Notes: generated by a model from the letters alone, not told the origin. Positions 10,244 through 20,172 are shown, counted from the stretch's first letter. The stretch: 64,000 nucleotides of DNA from Tetranychus cinnabarinus (GCA_022266195.1 WHVY01000003.1:1426001-1490000); one strand, 5' to 3'. Numbers and translations: made by a program.

Positions 10244-12964
10244 TTGGAGAAAAAGTATGTCGTTCCTTTGCGTGTCCCTGACGTTACACTTCCCCATCAC
10301 GTAAAATTATTTCTGCATGATAATCACTACTATTTGATATCAAGCTTCAGAAGACTCTTGAATAGTCGTTCATGTTACCGTCGCTATCACTGCGAAAGAT
10401 GCCTTCACGGCTTTCGAACTAAAGGTAGACTGGCCAACCACTTGGAAGATTGTAAAAACAGGCCTATTCAAAAAGTGATAATGCCTTCATTTTCTAGAGG
10501 TGCAGATCGAAAAGAAAGAAATAATTTGATACGCAGAAATTTAAAAAAAGAAGCAAAGCATCCTTTTGTCATCTATGCAGATTTTGAATGCATATCAGAG
10601 GCAACTGATAGTCCCGTTAGAGTCAGAAAACATGTGCCTACAAGTTTTGGTTATTGTGTCGTAGACTGGAAAAAAACTATCATTAGAAGTGACTTTGGGC
10701 ATGGTGAGAATGTGGTTGCGGAATTTTACAAAAGTCTAATAAAAACCGAAGAATGGCTGAAATGTTACTTGAAAGTTCACGGTCAGAAGATGCTCAAGAT
10801 GAATTCTGCTATAGAATTCGATTTTGAGAACGCCAAAGAATGTTGGATTTGCAGAAAAGAGCTATTGAATGATCGAGTTAAAGATCACTGCCATTTGACT
10901 GGAAAATATAGAGGAGCTGCCCACAACGAATGCAATTTGTTTTACAATCAACCCAAGAGAATACCAGTATTATTCCATAACCTAAAGAATTATGATGGTC
11001 ATTTGTTGATAGAAGGTATAAATGCAAAGATATTCAATACTGAAATCAATTTGATCGCTCAAACTATGGAGAAATATATTGGATGGTTTTCTGGTAATTT
11101 TGCCTTTCTTGACTCTTTTGCCTTCCTGCCTGCGAGTTTAAATACATTGTCAAATGACTTAAGTCAGGAAGAAAAGTATAATATGTTACGTCAGCATTGG
11201 AAAATAGAGGATTTAAGTGATTTATGCGGTAAAGCTGCTCTTCCCTATGAGTATCTGGACTCATATGAAAAGTATGACGAAGAAAAACTACCGCCGATAG
11301 AATGTTTTTACTCATCACTTACAGATTCAAATATAACTGATGAAATGTATCATCGACTTGAAAGAATCTGGAAACAATTTGACTGTCGAACAATGAAGGA
11401 CCTGATAGATATTTATCTTAAACTTGATGTTTACATGCTTGCTGCAGTCTTTGAAAACTTCAGAGAAACAAGTATCAAGGATTTCGGCATTGATCCACCA
11501 CATTACATGTCAGTCCCTGGACTATCTATCAACTCAGCGGTGAAAATGTTAGGTATTGATCTTGAGCTATTCATTGAGATAGACATGTATTTGATGATAG
11601 AGAATGGAATACGTGGAGGATTTACAACTACAGTGAAAAGACATGCAGTAGCTGAAAACTCTGAAACCTCAGCAAACATCTCAACAGAACAAGAAACTTG
11701 GCTTCTTTATTTGGATGTCAATAATCTTTATGGTCATGCGATGATGCAAATGTTGCCTATTGGTGATTATAATTGGGTTCGTAAAATAAATTTTGAAAAT
11801 ATTATGGCAACATCTGATGAAGCTGATAAAGGTTATATTCTAGAAGTAGACCTAGAATACCCGAAAGAGCTTCATGACAGCCATAATGATTTTCCTCTGG
11901 CGCCTCATAAAATGGTTATTACTCATGATATGTTAAGCCCATTTGCGAAGAATCTCCTTGACAAGATGGACTATAAACATATTCCCACTGAAAAATTGGT
12001 TGCAAGCTTCTTCGATCGCAAGAATTATGTTGTTCACTACCGTGTACTGAAATACTACATTGCTATGGGCCTAAAAGTTACCCACGTACATAGAGCAATC
12101 TCATTCAGGCAAAAGAGATGGTTGAAACCTTATATCGAATTTTGTACGAAAAAGCGACAACAAGCATCTTCACCTTTCATTTCATCGCTATACAAACTTT
12201 TTGTGAATAGCAACTATGGTAAATTGATGGAAGATAAAAGAAAAAGGGTGAAGGTTGACCTAGTGATGAAGGATGCAATGGCCGCTCGTCGAGTAAGAGA
12301 CAACTTTTGCAAATCAATGAAAATTTTGGATGAAGAAAAGATACTATTCCAAATGACACCTGACACTGTTTTACTTGACAAACCAATAGTAGTTGGTTTC
12401 ACAGTTCTTGAATTGGCAAAATTGCATGTTTACAATTTGTATTATGGAGTGCTTAAAGCTCATTATCAAGAAAACCTACAACTTGTTTACTCTGATACGG
12501 ATTCTTTGCTGATTGAAATCAAGTCAAACAGCTTTAATCAAGACATGGCCAAGTTTTCAAATATAATGGATTTCAGCGACCTGCCTAAGGATCATCCTCT
12601 CTATTCAGAGCATAATAAAAAGAAAATTGGCTGTTTAAAAGATGAAATGAGTGGTGAAGTGATTGATGAAGTGATTGCGATAAGACCAAAGCTCTATGCA
12701 ATTAAAACTACAAAAGGTCAAGTGAAGAAGAAGGCTAAAGGAGTTCAACAGGTCGTCGTAAAAAATAAACTAACGTTTGAGGATTACCGCACTTCACTAT
12801 TCAATAATGGAGTAATAAAAGCTAAGACACGTCGTCTTGGTTCTGAATCACACACAATTTACCAATATGTTAATGAAAAAATAGCTCTGTCTCCTTTTGA
12901 AGATAAGCGGTATTTGCTTGATTCTGTAAATTCATTAGCATATGGTCATTACAAAATTGAATAA
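10244..12964 (+). CDS. POLB: DNA polymerase B, exonuclease and polymerase domains
   Basis: In the same frame as the ORF ending at 10222; no ATG is near, and the first Leu codon used here (10244) is arbitrary. Order of features: zinc finger (YHCERCLHGF, about 50-70), Exo I YADFECI (about 111-117), an endonuclease VII-like zinc module inside the exonuclease region (CWICRKEL through DHCHLTGKYRGAAHNECN, about 203-235), Exo II FHNLKNYDGHLL (about 245), polymerase motif A YLDVNNLYG (about 488), motif B NSNYGKL (about 655) and motif C YSDTDS (about 748). All catalytic acids are present. With the N-terminal part the length is about 1,250 residues, normal for the family. The stop at 10220 means full-length protein needs readthrough, otherwise the copy is dead. 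Confidence 0.92.
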   Translation: MEKKYVVPLRVPDVTLPHHVKLFLHDNHYYLISSFRRLLNSRSCYRRYHCERCLHGFRTKGRLANHLEDCKNRPIQKVIMPSFSRGADRKERNNLIRRNLKKEAKHPFVIYADFECISEATDSPVRVRKHVPTSFGYCVVDWKKTIIRSDFGHGENVVAEFYKSLIKTEEWLKCYLKVHGQKMLKMNSAIEFDFENAKECWICRKELLNDRVKDHCHLTGKYRGAAHNECNLFYNQPKRIPVLFHNLKNYDGHLLIEGINAKIFNTEINLIAQTMEKYIGWFSGNFAFLDSFAFLPASLNTLSNDLSQEEKYNMLRQHWKIEDLSDLCGKAALPYEYLDSYEKYDEEKLPPIECFYSSLTDSNITDEMYHRLERIWKQFDCRTMKDLIDIYLKLDVYMLAAVFENFRETSIKDFGIDPPHYMSVPGLSINSAVKMLGIDLELFIEIDMYLMIENGIRGGFTTTVKRHAVAENSETSANISTEQETWLLYLDVNNLYGHAMMQMLPIGDYNWVRKINFENIMATSDEADKGYILEVDLEYPKELHDSHNDFPLAPHKMVITHDMLSPFAKNLLDKMDYKHIPTEKLVASFFDRKNYVVHYRVLKYYIAMGLKVTHVHRAISFRQKRWLKPYIEFCTKKRQQASSPFISSLYKLFVNSNYGKLMEDKRKRVKVDLVMKDAMAARRVRDNFCKSMKILDEEKILFQMTPDTVLLDKPIVVGFTVLELAKLHVYNLYYGVLKAHYQENLQLVYSDTDSLLIEIKSNSFNQDMAKFSNIMDFSDLPKDHPLYSEHNKKKIGCLKDEMSGEVIDEVIAIRPKLYAIKTTKGQVKKKAKGVQQVVVKNKLTFEDYRTSLFNNGVIKAKTRRLGSESHTIYQYVNEKIALSPFEDKRYLLDSVNSLAYGHYKIE

Positions 12965-12989
12965 AACTAAATAAAGATCCGATTATCTC

Positions 12990-13130
12990 ATGATTCTCGC
13001 GAAATAAATGATATTTTTGATCTCGCGAGTCCTCTGTGATATATGAGTTCAACTATTTCGCGAAATAAACGATATCATCAAATTCGCGAAATCACGCTGA
13101 AAAAAGAATGCACAGTTTCGCGAGAACCGC
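12990..13130. repeat. Cluster of TCGCGA palindromes between convergent gene blocks
   Basis: Five TCGCGA sites and one GCGCG in about 130 bp, with two related units CGCGAAATAAAYGATAT. The partner motif (TCGCGTTTTAAACGATATC) occurs near 24762 and a variant near 25377 at the right end. The cluster lies exactly where the two gene blocks meet. Confidence 0.7.
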
Positions 13131-13195
13131 CCCGCGCGATTTGTGTTGTGTGTGTGTGGGTTGGATAGGTGATAATTAGCTTCACTTTTTTTTGC

Positions 13196-13630
13196 TTATT
13201 TCAAATTTTGTTTTATTTTTTCATATAATAACATTTCATTTTTCAAATGATTACATTTACTTTTGTCAAAAAACTTAAAGAAATCTTTCTTACGAGGTGT
13301 AGAAACGAATAGAATGCAATAGTAGCCACAAGCAAATGAATCATTAGCTTGATATTTTATTCGCGAATACTCAAATCGCTTGCTATTTCTCTCAATAAAA
13401 TTAGTAATTAAATCAGATGGTGGTCGACCAAATGAGTCAAAATAAATTGCACTGCTTTTCCCAAAATGTACTGCTACCCAATGTGAACCTTCTTTATAAC
13501 TGGGGTCTAGATTGATTATAAAATCTTTAGGCTTTGTAAAAGTTATGGGTAATTTATCGATTGCATAAACTCCACCAAAATATTTCACCTTACCCCTTAA
13601 CATTAATTCAATTTCAATTGAAGTTAGCAT
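13196..13630 (-). CDS. PRO: Adenain-like cysteine protease (maturation protease)
   Basis: 144 residues from ATG 13630. The catalytic layout of the adenovirus/Polinton C5/C48 protease family is visible: His50 in GSHWVAVH, Asp65 in YFDSFG, Gln94 in KYQAND, and Cys101 in FACGYYC. Length is short but complete for Polinton proteases. It is expected to process capsid proteins, and it is the last gene of the minus-strand block, 3 nt after the major capsid gene. No disabling change is seen. Confidence 0.9.
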   Translation of the reverse strand: MLTSIEIELMLRGKVKYFGGVYAIDKLPITFTKPKDFIINLDPSYKEGSHWVAVHFGKSSAIYFDSFGRPPSDLITNFIERNSKRFEYSRIKYQANDSFACGYYCILFVSTPRKKDFFKFFDKSKCNHLKNEMLLYEKIKQNLK

Positions 13631-13633
13631 AGC

Positions 13634-14884
13634 TTAATAATCAATCGTTACAGTTCGCTCTTTATCAATTGTGATAAGGTTATCAAACTGTCCCAGAACA
13701 ACAATTTTAACCTGACTTTCCAATGTTTCCGCAAATCTTATCTCCAGTCTGATTGTCCCCCGTCTAAGGAGATTTAGAGTGCCTGTTTCACCTCCTAACG
13801 TATCATCACCACTCAAATCAAAAGCATACAAGCAATGACTCAAAGAATATCTATCATAATCTATGTTGAGCTGAGGGATACCTTCATCTTGTCCTGTATA
13901 TCTGTACAAGTTGATAAATTCACGCATGTAAATATTATTTGCATAATCTGGCTGGTAGGGTATAGTTGGAATACAATTTCCATCAACATTCAATGCAAGG
14001 TGTGAAACACCATAGTTCTTAAATAAAAATGGATTAGACTTTCGATCGCCTGCGAAACTCGATTCATCGACGAGTCCTAAAATGATTCTTTTAGGTAGAA
14101 TTCCTGTGAACAGATTTTCAATAGTTGTCATATTTATTCCTTTAGTTAGAGTAAAATTTTTCATTTCATTTCTTATAACAAAATATTTTGCACTAGACTT
14201 TGACAATGTATTCAATAGACTGGACATTGCATCAGGAAATAATTTAACTCTCTTGATGTGCAGTGCAAAACTTTCTATTTTCGCTTTGTATGTATTAGTG
14301 TCAGCAACTGTAGAGGCCCAAACAGGGAAAGTAGGTGTGCTTCGAGTGAATTTGAAAACCATTGGTACCCCATTAATCAGAAGTCGATCTTGTTGACAAA
14401 TTGGAAGATGTAATCTAAAGTACAAGTCATAGACGCGATTCGGAACTACAAAACTTCCTTCTTTCTTGCTGTAATTTCCTTGATCAATTTGACTTGGAAA
14501 TCTGAAAAGTATTTCTTCAAGGAATGCTTGATAATGGTACATGTTTGAAGCTTGTGACAAATTTACACCATTTAGAAATAAATCTATTTGCTCGAAAAGA
14601 GCATTACCAAAATTTTTAGCCATTTCAGCTTGCAGTGAATGTTTAGTTGCCTCTCCTGTATCATCTGTTACAATTACTTTTAAGTGTAACATGGTTGCTG
14701 ATAAATCAGTTAAATCTTCTGATGGTGGTACAATAATATCATGGACTTGACTACTTTGTAAACTTGCAGATGGTCTGTATTCCACCTCATATCTAGATTC
14801 AATAGCAACTTGAGTTGTAGGTATACTGAAAATATTTAGCTCACTTTTACTGGATGGTGCTGATTCAACATGAAGGTATTCCAT
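13634..14884 (-). CDS. Polinton major capsid protein (double jelly-roll, F54H12.2-like)
   Basis: 416 residues. Family signatures: the FEQIDLFLNGVNLSQASNMY segment (about 93), a YDLYFRLHLP-type strand, LALNVDGNCIPTIPYQP followed by Tyr-rich residues (about 300), CLYAFDLSGDD (about 350) and a C-terminus ending GQFDNLITIDKERTVTIDY. These match the widespread Polinton capsid family often annotated as F54H12.2-like, predicted to fold as a double jelly-roll. No breaks are seen. It sits 2 nt from the next upstream gene, with the protease directly downstream. Confidence 0.88.
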   Translation of the reverse strand: MEYLHVESAPSSKSELNIFSIPTTQVAIESRYEVEYRPSASLQSSQVHDIIVPPSEDLTDLSATMLHLKVIVTDDTGEATKHSLQAEMAKNFGNALFEQIDLFLNGVNLSQASNMYHYQAFLEEILFRFPSQIDQGNYSKKEGSFVVPNRVYDLYFRLHLPICQQDRLLINGVPMVFKFTRSTPTFPVWASTVADTNTYKAKIESFALHIKRVKLFPDAMSSLLNTLSKSSAKYFVIRNEMKNFTLTKGINMTTIENLFTGILPKRIILGLVDESSFAGDRKSNPFLFKNYGVSHLALNVDGNCIPTIPYQPDYANNIYMREFINLYRYTGQDEGIPQLNIDYDRYSLSHCLYAFDLSGDDTLGGETGTLNLLRRGTIRLEIRFAETLESQVKIVVLGQFDNLITIDKERTVTIDY

Positions 14885-14886
14885 TA

Positions 14887-15378
14887 TTAAAAAATATCAC
14901 TATTTCTCTTCTTTCGTGATTTATATTTTCTCGCAGAAGACAAAGATTTCTTTTTAACTCTACGTTTTCCTCTCTTCACCTTCTTCTTCTTCTTCTTATT
15001 CTTCTTCTTATTCTTCTTCTTATACAACCTCTTACGTCTTCTTAATCCTGAACCTCTCTGTTGTAGCATACTATTCACTTTATTCATTGACTCAGACGCG
15101 ACATTTTTCAGTGACTCAGTAGCTCGGCTTTTCAACGAATCTTTAAAACGTTTCTTTTCAAGCACATCTGATCCAACAGCAACACCTGTTTTTAGTGCAT
15201 GTTTACCTAAAAATTTCAATATTGGAATACCGAACCTACCAATCAAACTACCTATTCCATAACCACGTTGATAGGGAGAGCCTCTAAACACGTCAATATC
15301 ACCAAAACCTGAACCAATTTGGTGGTTGAAAAATTTTTGCAAGTCAGAATCACAAGCACAATAAGTTTTTCTCTGCAT
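14887..15378 (-). CDS. Small basic glycine-containing Polinton protein, probable virion component
   Basis: 163 residues. The N-terminal half has GSGFGDIDVFRGSPYQRGYG and a Gly/Leu hydrophobic segment (about 40-60), a pattern seen beside capsid genes in many Polintons. The C-terminal 60 residues are almost all Lys/Arg, as in adenovirus core proteins. A DNA-binding or membrane-active virion role is an inference from this composition and from its position between the two capsid genes. Confidence 0.6.
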   Translation of the reverse strand: MQRKTYCACDSDLQKFFNHQIGSGFGDIDVFRGSPYQRGYGIGSLIGRFGIPILKFLGKHALKTGVAVGSDVLEKKRFKDSLKSRATESLKNVASESMNKVNSMLQQRGSGLRRRKRLYKKKNKKKNKKKKKKVKRGKRRVKKKSLSSARKYKSRKKRNSDIF

Positions 15379-15412
15379 GTTAATATTTTAAAAACAATTT
15401 ATTGATTACTTC

Positions 15413-17986
15413 TTATACAACTTTTTTTAAATGCAACCCAATCAAAACTCTTCCAGAATTAAATTTAACAGCATCACCAGTCTCATCAGACAGAATGAAA
15501 TTTATTTGCTCAATGCGGTTAGACCTGATTGGATAATAGAATGGTTTCATGAATCTTTCATGAACCAGCTCATTATTGTCACTTTGTCGTATTGGTAACA
15601 CTCTCAATACTCTTGAAGATTTGTCCCCAACAAAGTGCTCTGCAACAATATCTGAGTAAACAAACATTAGATGTGCTTTCAAATCAAAAACTGCTTTTTT
15701 ACTTGCTTTAATGCAAGTGTCTGTAGTCATGAGGCGAGCAATGTCAGATTGAAAAGAATAAATATCAAAACCCAGCGACTGTAGAAATGCTGGATCTGTG
15801 AAATATGGTATTAAAATCTTTTTCTTCCAATATCCTCTCCTTATTTTAACAATACTTTCACTGTCTATTTCAATCACTGGAATCTGATCTTCTTCATCTA
15901 CTTCAATGTCATAATTTACTTGTGGCTTGAATTTGTACAAATCTTGCTTTACTTCATGCATTTCTTTGACTAACTCTTCTCTAGCCGATTGCTGTTTTTC
16001 AACTTCTTGTTTCAAATTTGCCAGCTGAGTTTCTAATTTTAACTGTTTTTCTTGCAGAGTTCTATTTGTAGATTCAATTGCAATTTTCTCATGATTAATT
16101 TCAGCTAATTTAGTTTTCAATTTCTGTATTTGCTCCATTGGAAGTCTCATCTCTAATTCAATATTCATTCTCTCAATAGTATCAGTCAAAGCTTTTTTAT
16201 CAGCTTCAAACTGTTTCAGTTGTCGTTGATGCTCTTTTTCTTTATCTTGAAAAATCATCATTTCTCTGTCGAAATTCTGTTTTGCTGCATCCATTTCCTT
16301 TTTGATTGCCAAAATTTCAGCATCCTTTTCTTTTTTCAGGCTTATTATCCTCTGTTCCTGTTTTGCTTTCATTTCAGGTGATTTTAAGCTTTGTAATTCT
16401 GATTGGAGCTTTTGCATTTCCTTTACTGTCTCTTGCAGTCTTTTTTCATAATGAACATTCCATTCTTTCAAATTCGAATCATATTCAACTTTCGTTTTTG
16501 AACAAGCAATTTGCAAATTTGCAACGTCTTTTGTCTTGTCATTTATTTGCTGTTGCAGTTTAGCAGCATTGACCTTTTCATGTTCTATTGCGTCTTTCAG
16601 CTTAACTATTTCCTTTTCATTATCCTTTTTTGCTTTTAAATCTAATTCTTGTTCTTTGGTCAGTTGAGCTTTAAATTGATTAAGCTGATTAGTTATTGAA
16701 GCATTTACATTTTCAAGCTCTTTATATCCTGCTTCTATTTTGCTTTTCTCGCCGATTATTTCAGTCAAGTTAGATGTAAGTTTATTTAACTCTTCCACAG
16801 GTACTTTCGACTTTACATCTTCTTTCAATTTTTCAATAGTTGCATCAAGCGTTTCTTGAGTCCTCGTCAATTGTTGCAATTGCTGTTGACACAATTTCTC
16901 TTTACTTTGAAATTCCTCTTTCTCTTTTGTAAATTGTTCTTGCTCTTTCTCACGTTCTTTTCTGTAAGCATTCATCTCCTCATCTTGCTTCTCTTTCATT
17001 CTTGTAAATTCACTAGCTATTTCTTCATCTGATTTTGCATTGTTCAACTTTGCCTCTAACTCCTTCATCTTCTCATCTGACAATTGTGATTTTGCTTTCA
17101 CTTTGTCTAAGTATCTGCGCCAAAATATTTTGCTATCCTGTTCGTCTTTTATTACTTTGATTGTTATGTCTTTCAATTGTTGTTGAATATTTTGCAGTTC
17201 AATATTTTTATCTTTAATCTTGTTTTCAAGATCTCTTGATGCACTTTTCTCTTTTTCAATTTTTTCTTTAAGTTGTTGTATTAAAGGATTATTTTCAAGC
17301 ATAAGATTCTTTTCTTTCAGTGCATTGATTTGTTCTAGATAACCTGTAAGACTATTTTGAAAATCTATCTTTTGTTTTTCAAATTCTTTAGCTACCTCCT
17401 TTTGAGAGGTCTTTTCATCATTCAGTTTCTTAAGATGTTGTTCTGCTAATTTGACATGTTCGCTCAAAGTATTTATTTTCTTGTCTTTTTCCTCAACTTG
17501 ATTGGTTAATTTAGTGATTCTTGCTATCAGTCCAGTAAATGCTGAGGATCCTTTATGTATCATTTCACCTAGATGATGTATTTTTTCTTGATCACTCAAT
17601 TGCATCACGTTTGTAGCTAGTAAATTGTGAAAAGCTTTCAAGGTGTCACGTTTGACCTTTTTCGATGCGGTAGAGGCATAAGCTGCTTTGATCGCATTAT
17701 TAATTTTCTTAATGACGGTATTCAAATCATCTGTTGCTTTAAGAGTAAACTCAACAGCCATTGTTTTACTTGAGTTGCTTGATAGCAGTTGTAATGAAGT
17801 AGTTCTGGCTGTGACGCTTATGTCTGTTGGATAAAAAATTTCTTGTATTCCAACGACCCATTCACCAACTAAATCGATTGGTCTTGATAGTTTATTTGAA
17901 AATTTAGAAAGAGTGTTTTCAGGAAAAATTTCCATCGATGAATTAGAAACGACTTCAATGAAATATTCTTCAGGTTGATTCCACAT
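15413..17986 (-). CDS. Penton-like minor capsid protein with a giant coiled-coil insertion
   Basis: 857 residues. Residues 1 to about 110 (EYFIEVVSNSSMEIFPENTLSKF, then GEWVVGIQEIFYP) and about 700-857 (VYSDIVAEHFVGD, then PIRSNRIEQINFILSDETG and a terminal GLHLKK) match the two ends of the Polinton minor capsid/penton family, usually a compact single jelly-roll protein. Between them, about residues 150-690 form a long Lys/Glu/Gln-rich heptad region predicted to be coiled coil, with an unbroken frame. The start codon lies inside the 3' end of the integrase gene (17-nt overlap). The insert could form a rod or fibre projecting from the vertex; this is inference. Confidence 0.8.
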   Translation of the reverse strand: MWNQPEEYFIEVVSNSSMEIFPENTLSKFSNKLSRPIDLVGEWVVGIQEIFYPTDISVTARTTSLQLLSSNSSKTMAVEFTLKATDDLNTVIKKINNAIKAAYASTASKKVKRDTLKAFHNLLATNVMQLSDQEKIHHLGEMIHKGSSAFTGLIARITKLTNQVEEKDKKINTLSEHVKLAEQHLKKLNDEKTSQKEVAKEFEKQKIDFQNSLTGYLEQINALKEKNLMLENNPLIQQLKEKIEKEKSASRDLENKIKDKNIELQNIQQQLKDITIKVIKDEQDSKIFWRRYLDKVKAKSQLSDEKMKELEAKLNNAKSDEEIASEFTRMKEKQDEEMNAYRKEREKEQEQFTKEKEEFQSKEKLCQQQLQQLTRTQETLDATIEKLKEDVKSKVPVEELNKLTSNLTEIIGEKSKIEAGYKELENVNASITNQLNQFKAQLTKEQELDLKAKKDNEKEIVKLKDAIEHEKVNAAKLQQQINDKTKDVANLQIACSKTKVEYDSNLKEWNVHYEKRLQETVKEMQKLQSELQSLKSPEMKAKQEQRIISLKKEKDAEILAIKKEMDAAKQNFDREMMIFQDKEKEHQRQLKQFEADKKALTDTIERMNIELEMRLPMEQIQKLKTKLAEINHEKIAIESTNRTLQEKQLKLETQLANLKQEVEKQQSAREELVKEMHEVKQDLYKFKPQVNYDIEVDEEDQIPVIEIDSESIVKIRRGYWKKKILIPYFTDPAFLQSLGFDIYSFQSDIARLMTTDTCIKASKKAVFDLKAHLMFVYSDIVAEHFVGDKSSRVLRVLPIRQSDNNELVHERFMKPFYYPIRSNRIEQINFILSDETGDAVKFNSGRVLIGLHLKKVV

Positions 17987-19052
17987 TTTGTATCCAACAG
18001 TTAAACTTCTTAGGATATCCTTGCCACTTAACGAAATATTCTTTCTTTTTTGTTAATGGGTTAGTTCTAGTTCTCAAAATCTTCTCGATCTTATACAACC
18101 TTTCTTCATTAGCATGCAATAGCTCATTATGGTAAAATATTGAGGTGATTTCTTCACCGCCATAATCTTGCAACCGATAAACATATCCTTGCTGAGTTTT
18201 CTTAGCTTTGATCACAGTAAATATCTCTTCGGTAAAATTACTAGTTGCTCCCTTCTCAAAAATACTTTTAGCTCTACTTATATGCACCTTATCTCCTACA
18301 GAAAATGGTTTATACTTAATGCTAACTTTAGGGTGGTTTTTTCTTATATTGTTAAGCACCATAGAACTATTTTCCGTATTAACATGAGATGGCGACATTC
18401 CTATTGTCCTGTGAAATGAATTATTGTACGACTCTACTATGTCTTGAAGCACATTGATATATCTTTTAGTAGAGTTGTGTGATAAAAAACGATAAATGCG
18501 GTTTCGCAAAGTTCTATTAAATCGTTCAACAATTGCACACTTGATAATATCATCTGTTGAGGTGAAATAATTGATTTTATATTTTTTCATAATAGCTATA
18601 AATTTACTGTTTTTAAACTCTTTTCCCTGATCACTTTGTATTTTTTCAGGTATTTCTTGCGTTGTAAGTAGTTTAGAAATTGCATTCGCTATAGTTTCTG
18701 AAGATTTGTCTTTAATTGGTATAACCCACACAAAACGACTGAAGCAATCAATTATATTAAATAGATATCGATATCCATCATTTTCCGATGACAGCCAAGT
18801 CATGTCCATTAAATCGATTTGCCATTGTTCATTTTGACGATTCACTAAGATTGGTAATCTAACAAATCTTTTGTTAACTTGCTTAAATAAAGCATACGTG
18901 TCTTGTTGATCAAGCCACTTTTGAATTTCACTATACTTCACGTCTGGCACATGCTGTTTTACTGCATTATAAAGTCTTTTAACTCCTCCAAACGAACCTA
19001 CATTTTTCGGTGAGTAATATTCTCTTTCGAAAATTTGCTTGCGCTCAACCAT
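17970..19052 (-). CDS. INT: Retroviral-like DDE integrase with chromodomain
   Basis: 360 residues. Catalytic triad: Asp80 (WQIDLMDM), Asp141 (IQSDQGKEF) and Glu176 (IVERFNRT), with D-x34-E spacing. The C-terminal chromodomain is YKIEKIL...EYFVKWQGYP (about 322-352). No clear HHCC zinc domain, as usual for Polinton integrases. It should join element ends to host DNA, consistent with the observed 6-bp TSD. It overlaps its upstream neighbour by 55 nt and its downstream neighbour by 17 nt. No inactivating change is seen. Confidence 0.93.
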   Translation of the reverse strand: MVERKQIFEREYYSPKNVGSFGGVKRLYNAVKQHVPDVKYSEIQKWLDQQDTYALFKQVNKRFVRLPILVNRQNEQWQIDLMDMTWLSSENDGYRYLFNIIDCFSRFVWVIPIKDKSSETIANAISKLLTTQEIPEKIQSDQGKEFKNSKFIAIMKKYKINYFTSTDDIIKCAIVERFNRTLRNRIYRFLSHNSTKRYINVLQDIVESYNNSFHRTIGMSPSHVNTENSSMVLNNIRKNHPKVSIKYKPFSVGDKVHISRAKSIFEKGATSNFTEEIFTVIKAKKTQQGYVYRLQDYGGEEITSIFYHNELLHANEERLYKIEKILRTRTNPLTKKKEYFVKWQGYPKKFNCWIQNVEST

Positions 19053-19834
19053 GATAAGTCTGTATTTTTCAATCGATCTAAAGCATCAGGGTTCTTAATT
19101 AAGTGTTTTACATGTAACTCACTTTCCTTGATATATTGAATGACTGCAGTTGTTCCGTTAGGAGCTTTTCCTTTCCAATTCCTATCAGACAAATAATCAA
19201 CTACCTTTTCGATATCACTACCTTTTACCTTCACACCCTGATCAATGATTTTATTGTCAGACGCTACGATGTATTGGTCCGACTTTAGTTTCAACAATAG
19301 AGAAATTGGTCTTTTCTCATTTTTTCCCGTATCTCTATGACTAGATGTAGTCGGCATAACAATGCTGTTAGATGTTGCCTTATTTCCAGAAGTTTCTTCT
19401 TTTTGTCGAGACATTGCATCAACAGTTGAATGATAAGCTTCTTCTGAGTCAGATCCAACTACGGTTTCACCATCATCTTCATCATCATCATCATCATCAT
19501 CATCATTATTTGAAGCAGCATTGCTATCACTGACTAACTGGTCATGATACAGAAAATTTTTTGTTTCGTTCTGAGGTTTAAAAGATTGTCCTTCTTCTTT
19601 CAATGATTTTAATAATTTATAACGCTTTTCGATCCTTTCTTTCAATTTTCTTTCAATTTTCTTCTTTTTAGCAGCCTTTTTAGTTTCGTTTTTCATCAGT
19701 AACTGATTCATCAAGCGAACTTTGATGTCTGATGGTAGGGCTGAATCCATGATGGGGTTATATTCTGTGTTAACATTTTGATTGATTCGATGTTGTTCTT
19801 CAGGTACTAAAACCATTCTTGTTACAGTATTCAT
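18998..19834 (-). CDS. Polinton conserved charged protein
   Basis: 278 residues. The N-terminus MNTVTRMVLVPEEQHRI is typical of a conserved Polinton protein located beside the integrase. It is followed by a Lys-rich helical region (about 50-80), a run of acidic residues coded by (ATC)n on the plus strand (about 110-125), a Ser-rich linker, and a C-terminal folded segment (about 180-278) containing LLLKLKSDQYIV. Function is not established. The gene overlaps the next upstream gene by 4 nt and the integrase by 55 nt, so one multigene transcript is likely. Confidence 0.65.
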   Translation of the reverse strand: MNTVTRMVLVPEEQHRINQNVNTEYNPIMDSALPSDIKVRLMNQLLMKNETKKAAKKKKIERKLKERIEKRYKLLKSLKEEGQSFKPQNETKNFLYHDQLVSDSNAASNNDDDDDDDDEDDGETVVGSDSEEAYHSTVDAMSRQKEETSGNKATSNSIVMPTTSSHRDTGKNEKRPISLLLKLKSDQYIVASDNKIIDQGVKVKGSDIEKVVDYLSDRNWKGKAPNGTTAVIQYIKESELHVKHLIKNPDALDRLKNTDLSWLSASKFSKENITHRKM

Positions 19835-20172
19835 TTTACTAACTGATTAGCTACCAAATTAGCTAAAATGGAAATTGCTGGTACTAAAAGACCGGGAAGT
19901 AGACCGCCTTTTTGAATGAGAATTTTTTTGGCTCTATTTGGAGGCAGTTTGCCAGCAATTTTTCTCAATTCTTGCTTGAATTTTCTAAGCTTTTGTTTTT
20001 GTTTCGGAGTTAAATGGATATGACCTTTCAAAGTATTTTTCGCGATCCCTTTTATCACTTTTATCACATTACAAGGGCATGATTTCAATAATTTTTGTCT
20101 TGAAGATTTGTGTTTTGTTTTACTTAACTTTCGAAGTAAAGGTAAAACGTTTATTGCTTGTGATACAGACAT
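19831..20172 (-). CDS. Small conserved basic Polinton protein
   Basis: 113 residues. The motif LTPKQKQKLRKFKQELRKIA followed by KKILIQKGG and a Gly/Leu/Pro-rich hydrophobic tail (LLPGLLVPAISILANLV) recurs in Polintons and related adintoviruses. The basic body plus hydrophobic tail suggests a virion core or membrane-interacting protein; this is inference. It overlaps the following gene by ATGA-type coupling (19831-19834). Confidence 0.65.
   Translation of the reverse strand: MSVSQAINVLPLLRKLSKTKHKSSRQKLLKSCPCNVIKVIKGIAKNTLKGHIHLTPKQKQKLRKFKQELRKIAGKLPPNRAKKILIQKGGLLPGLLVPAISILANLVANQLVK

Noticed and set aside
16306..16563. Plus-strand ORF inside the penton/coiled-coil gene
   Set aside because: Antisense shadow of heptad-coding sequence.
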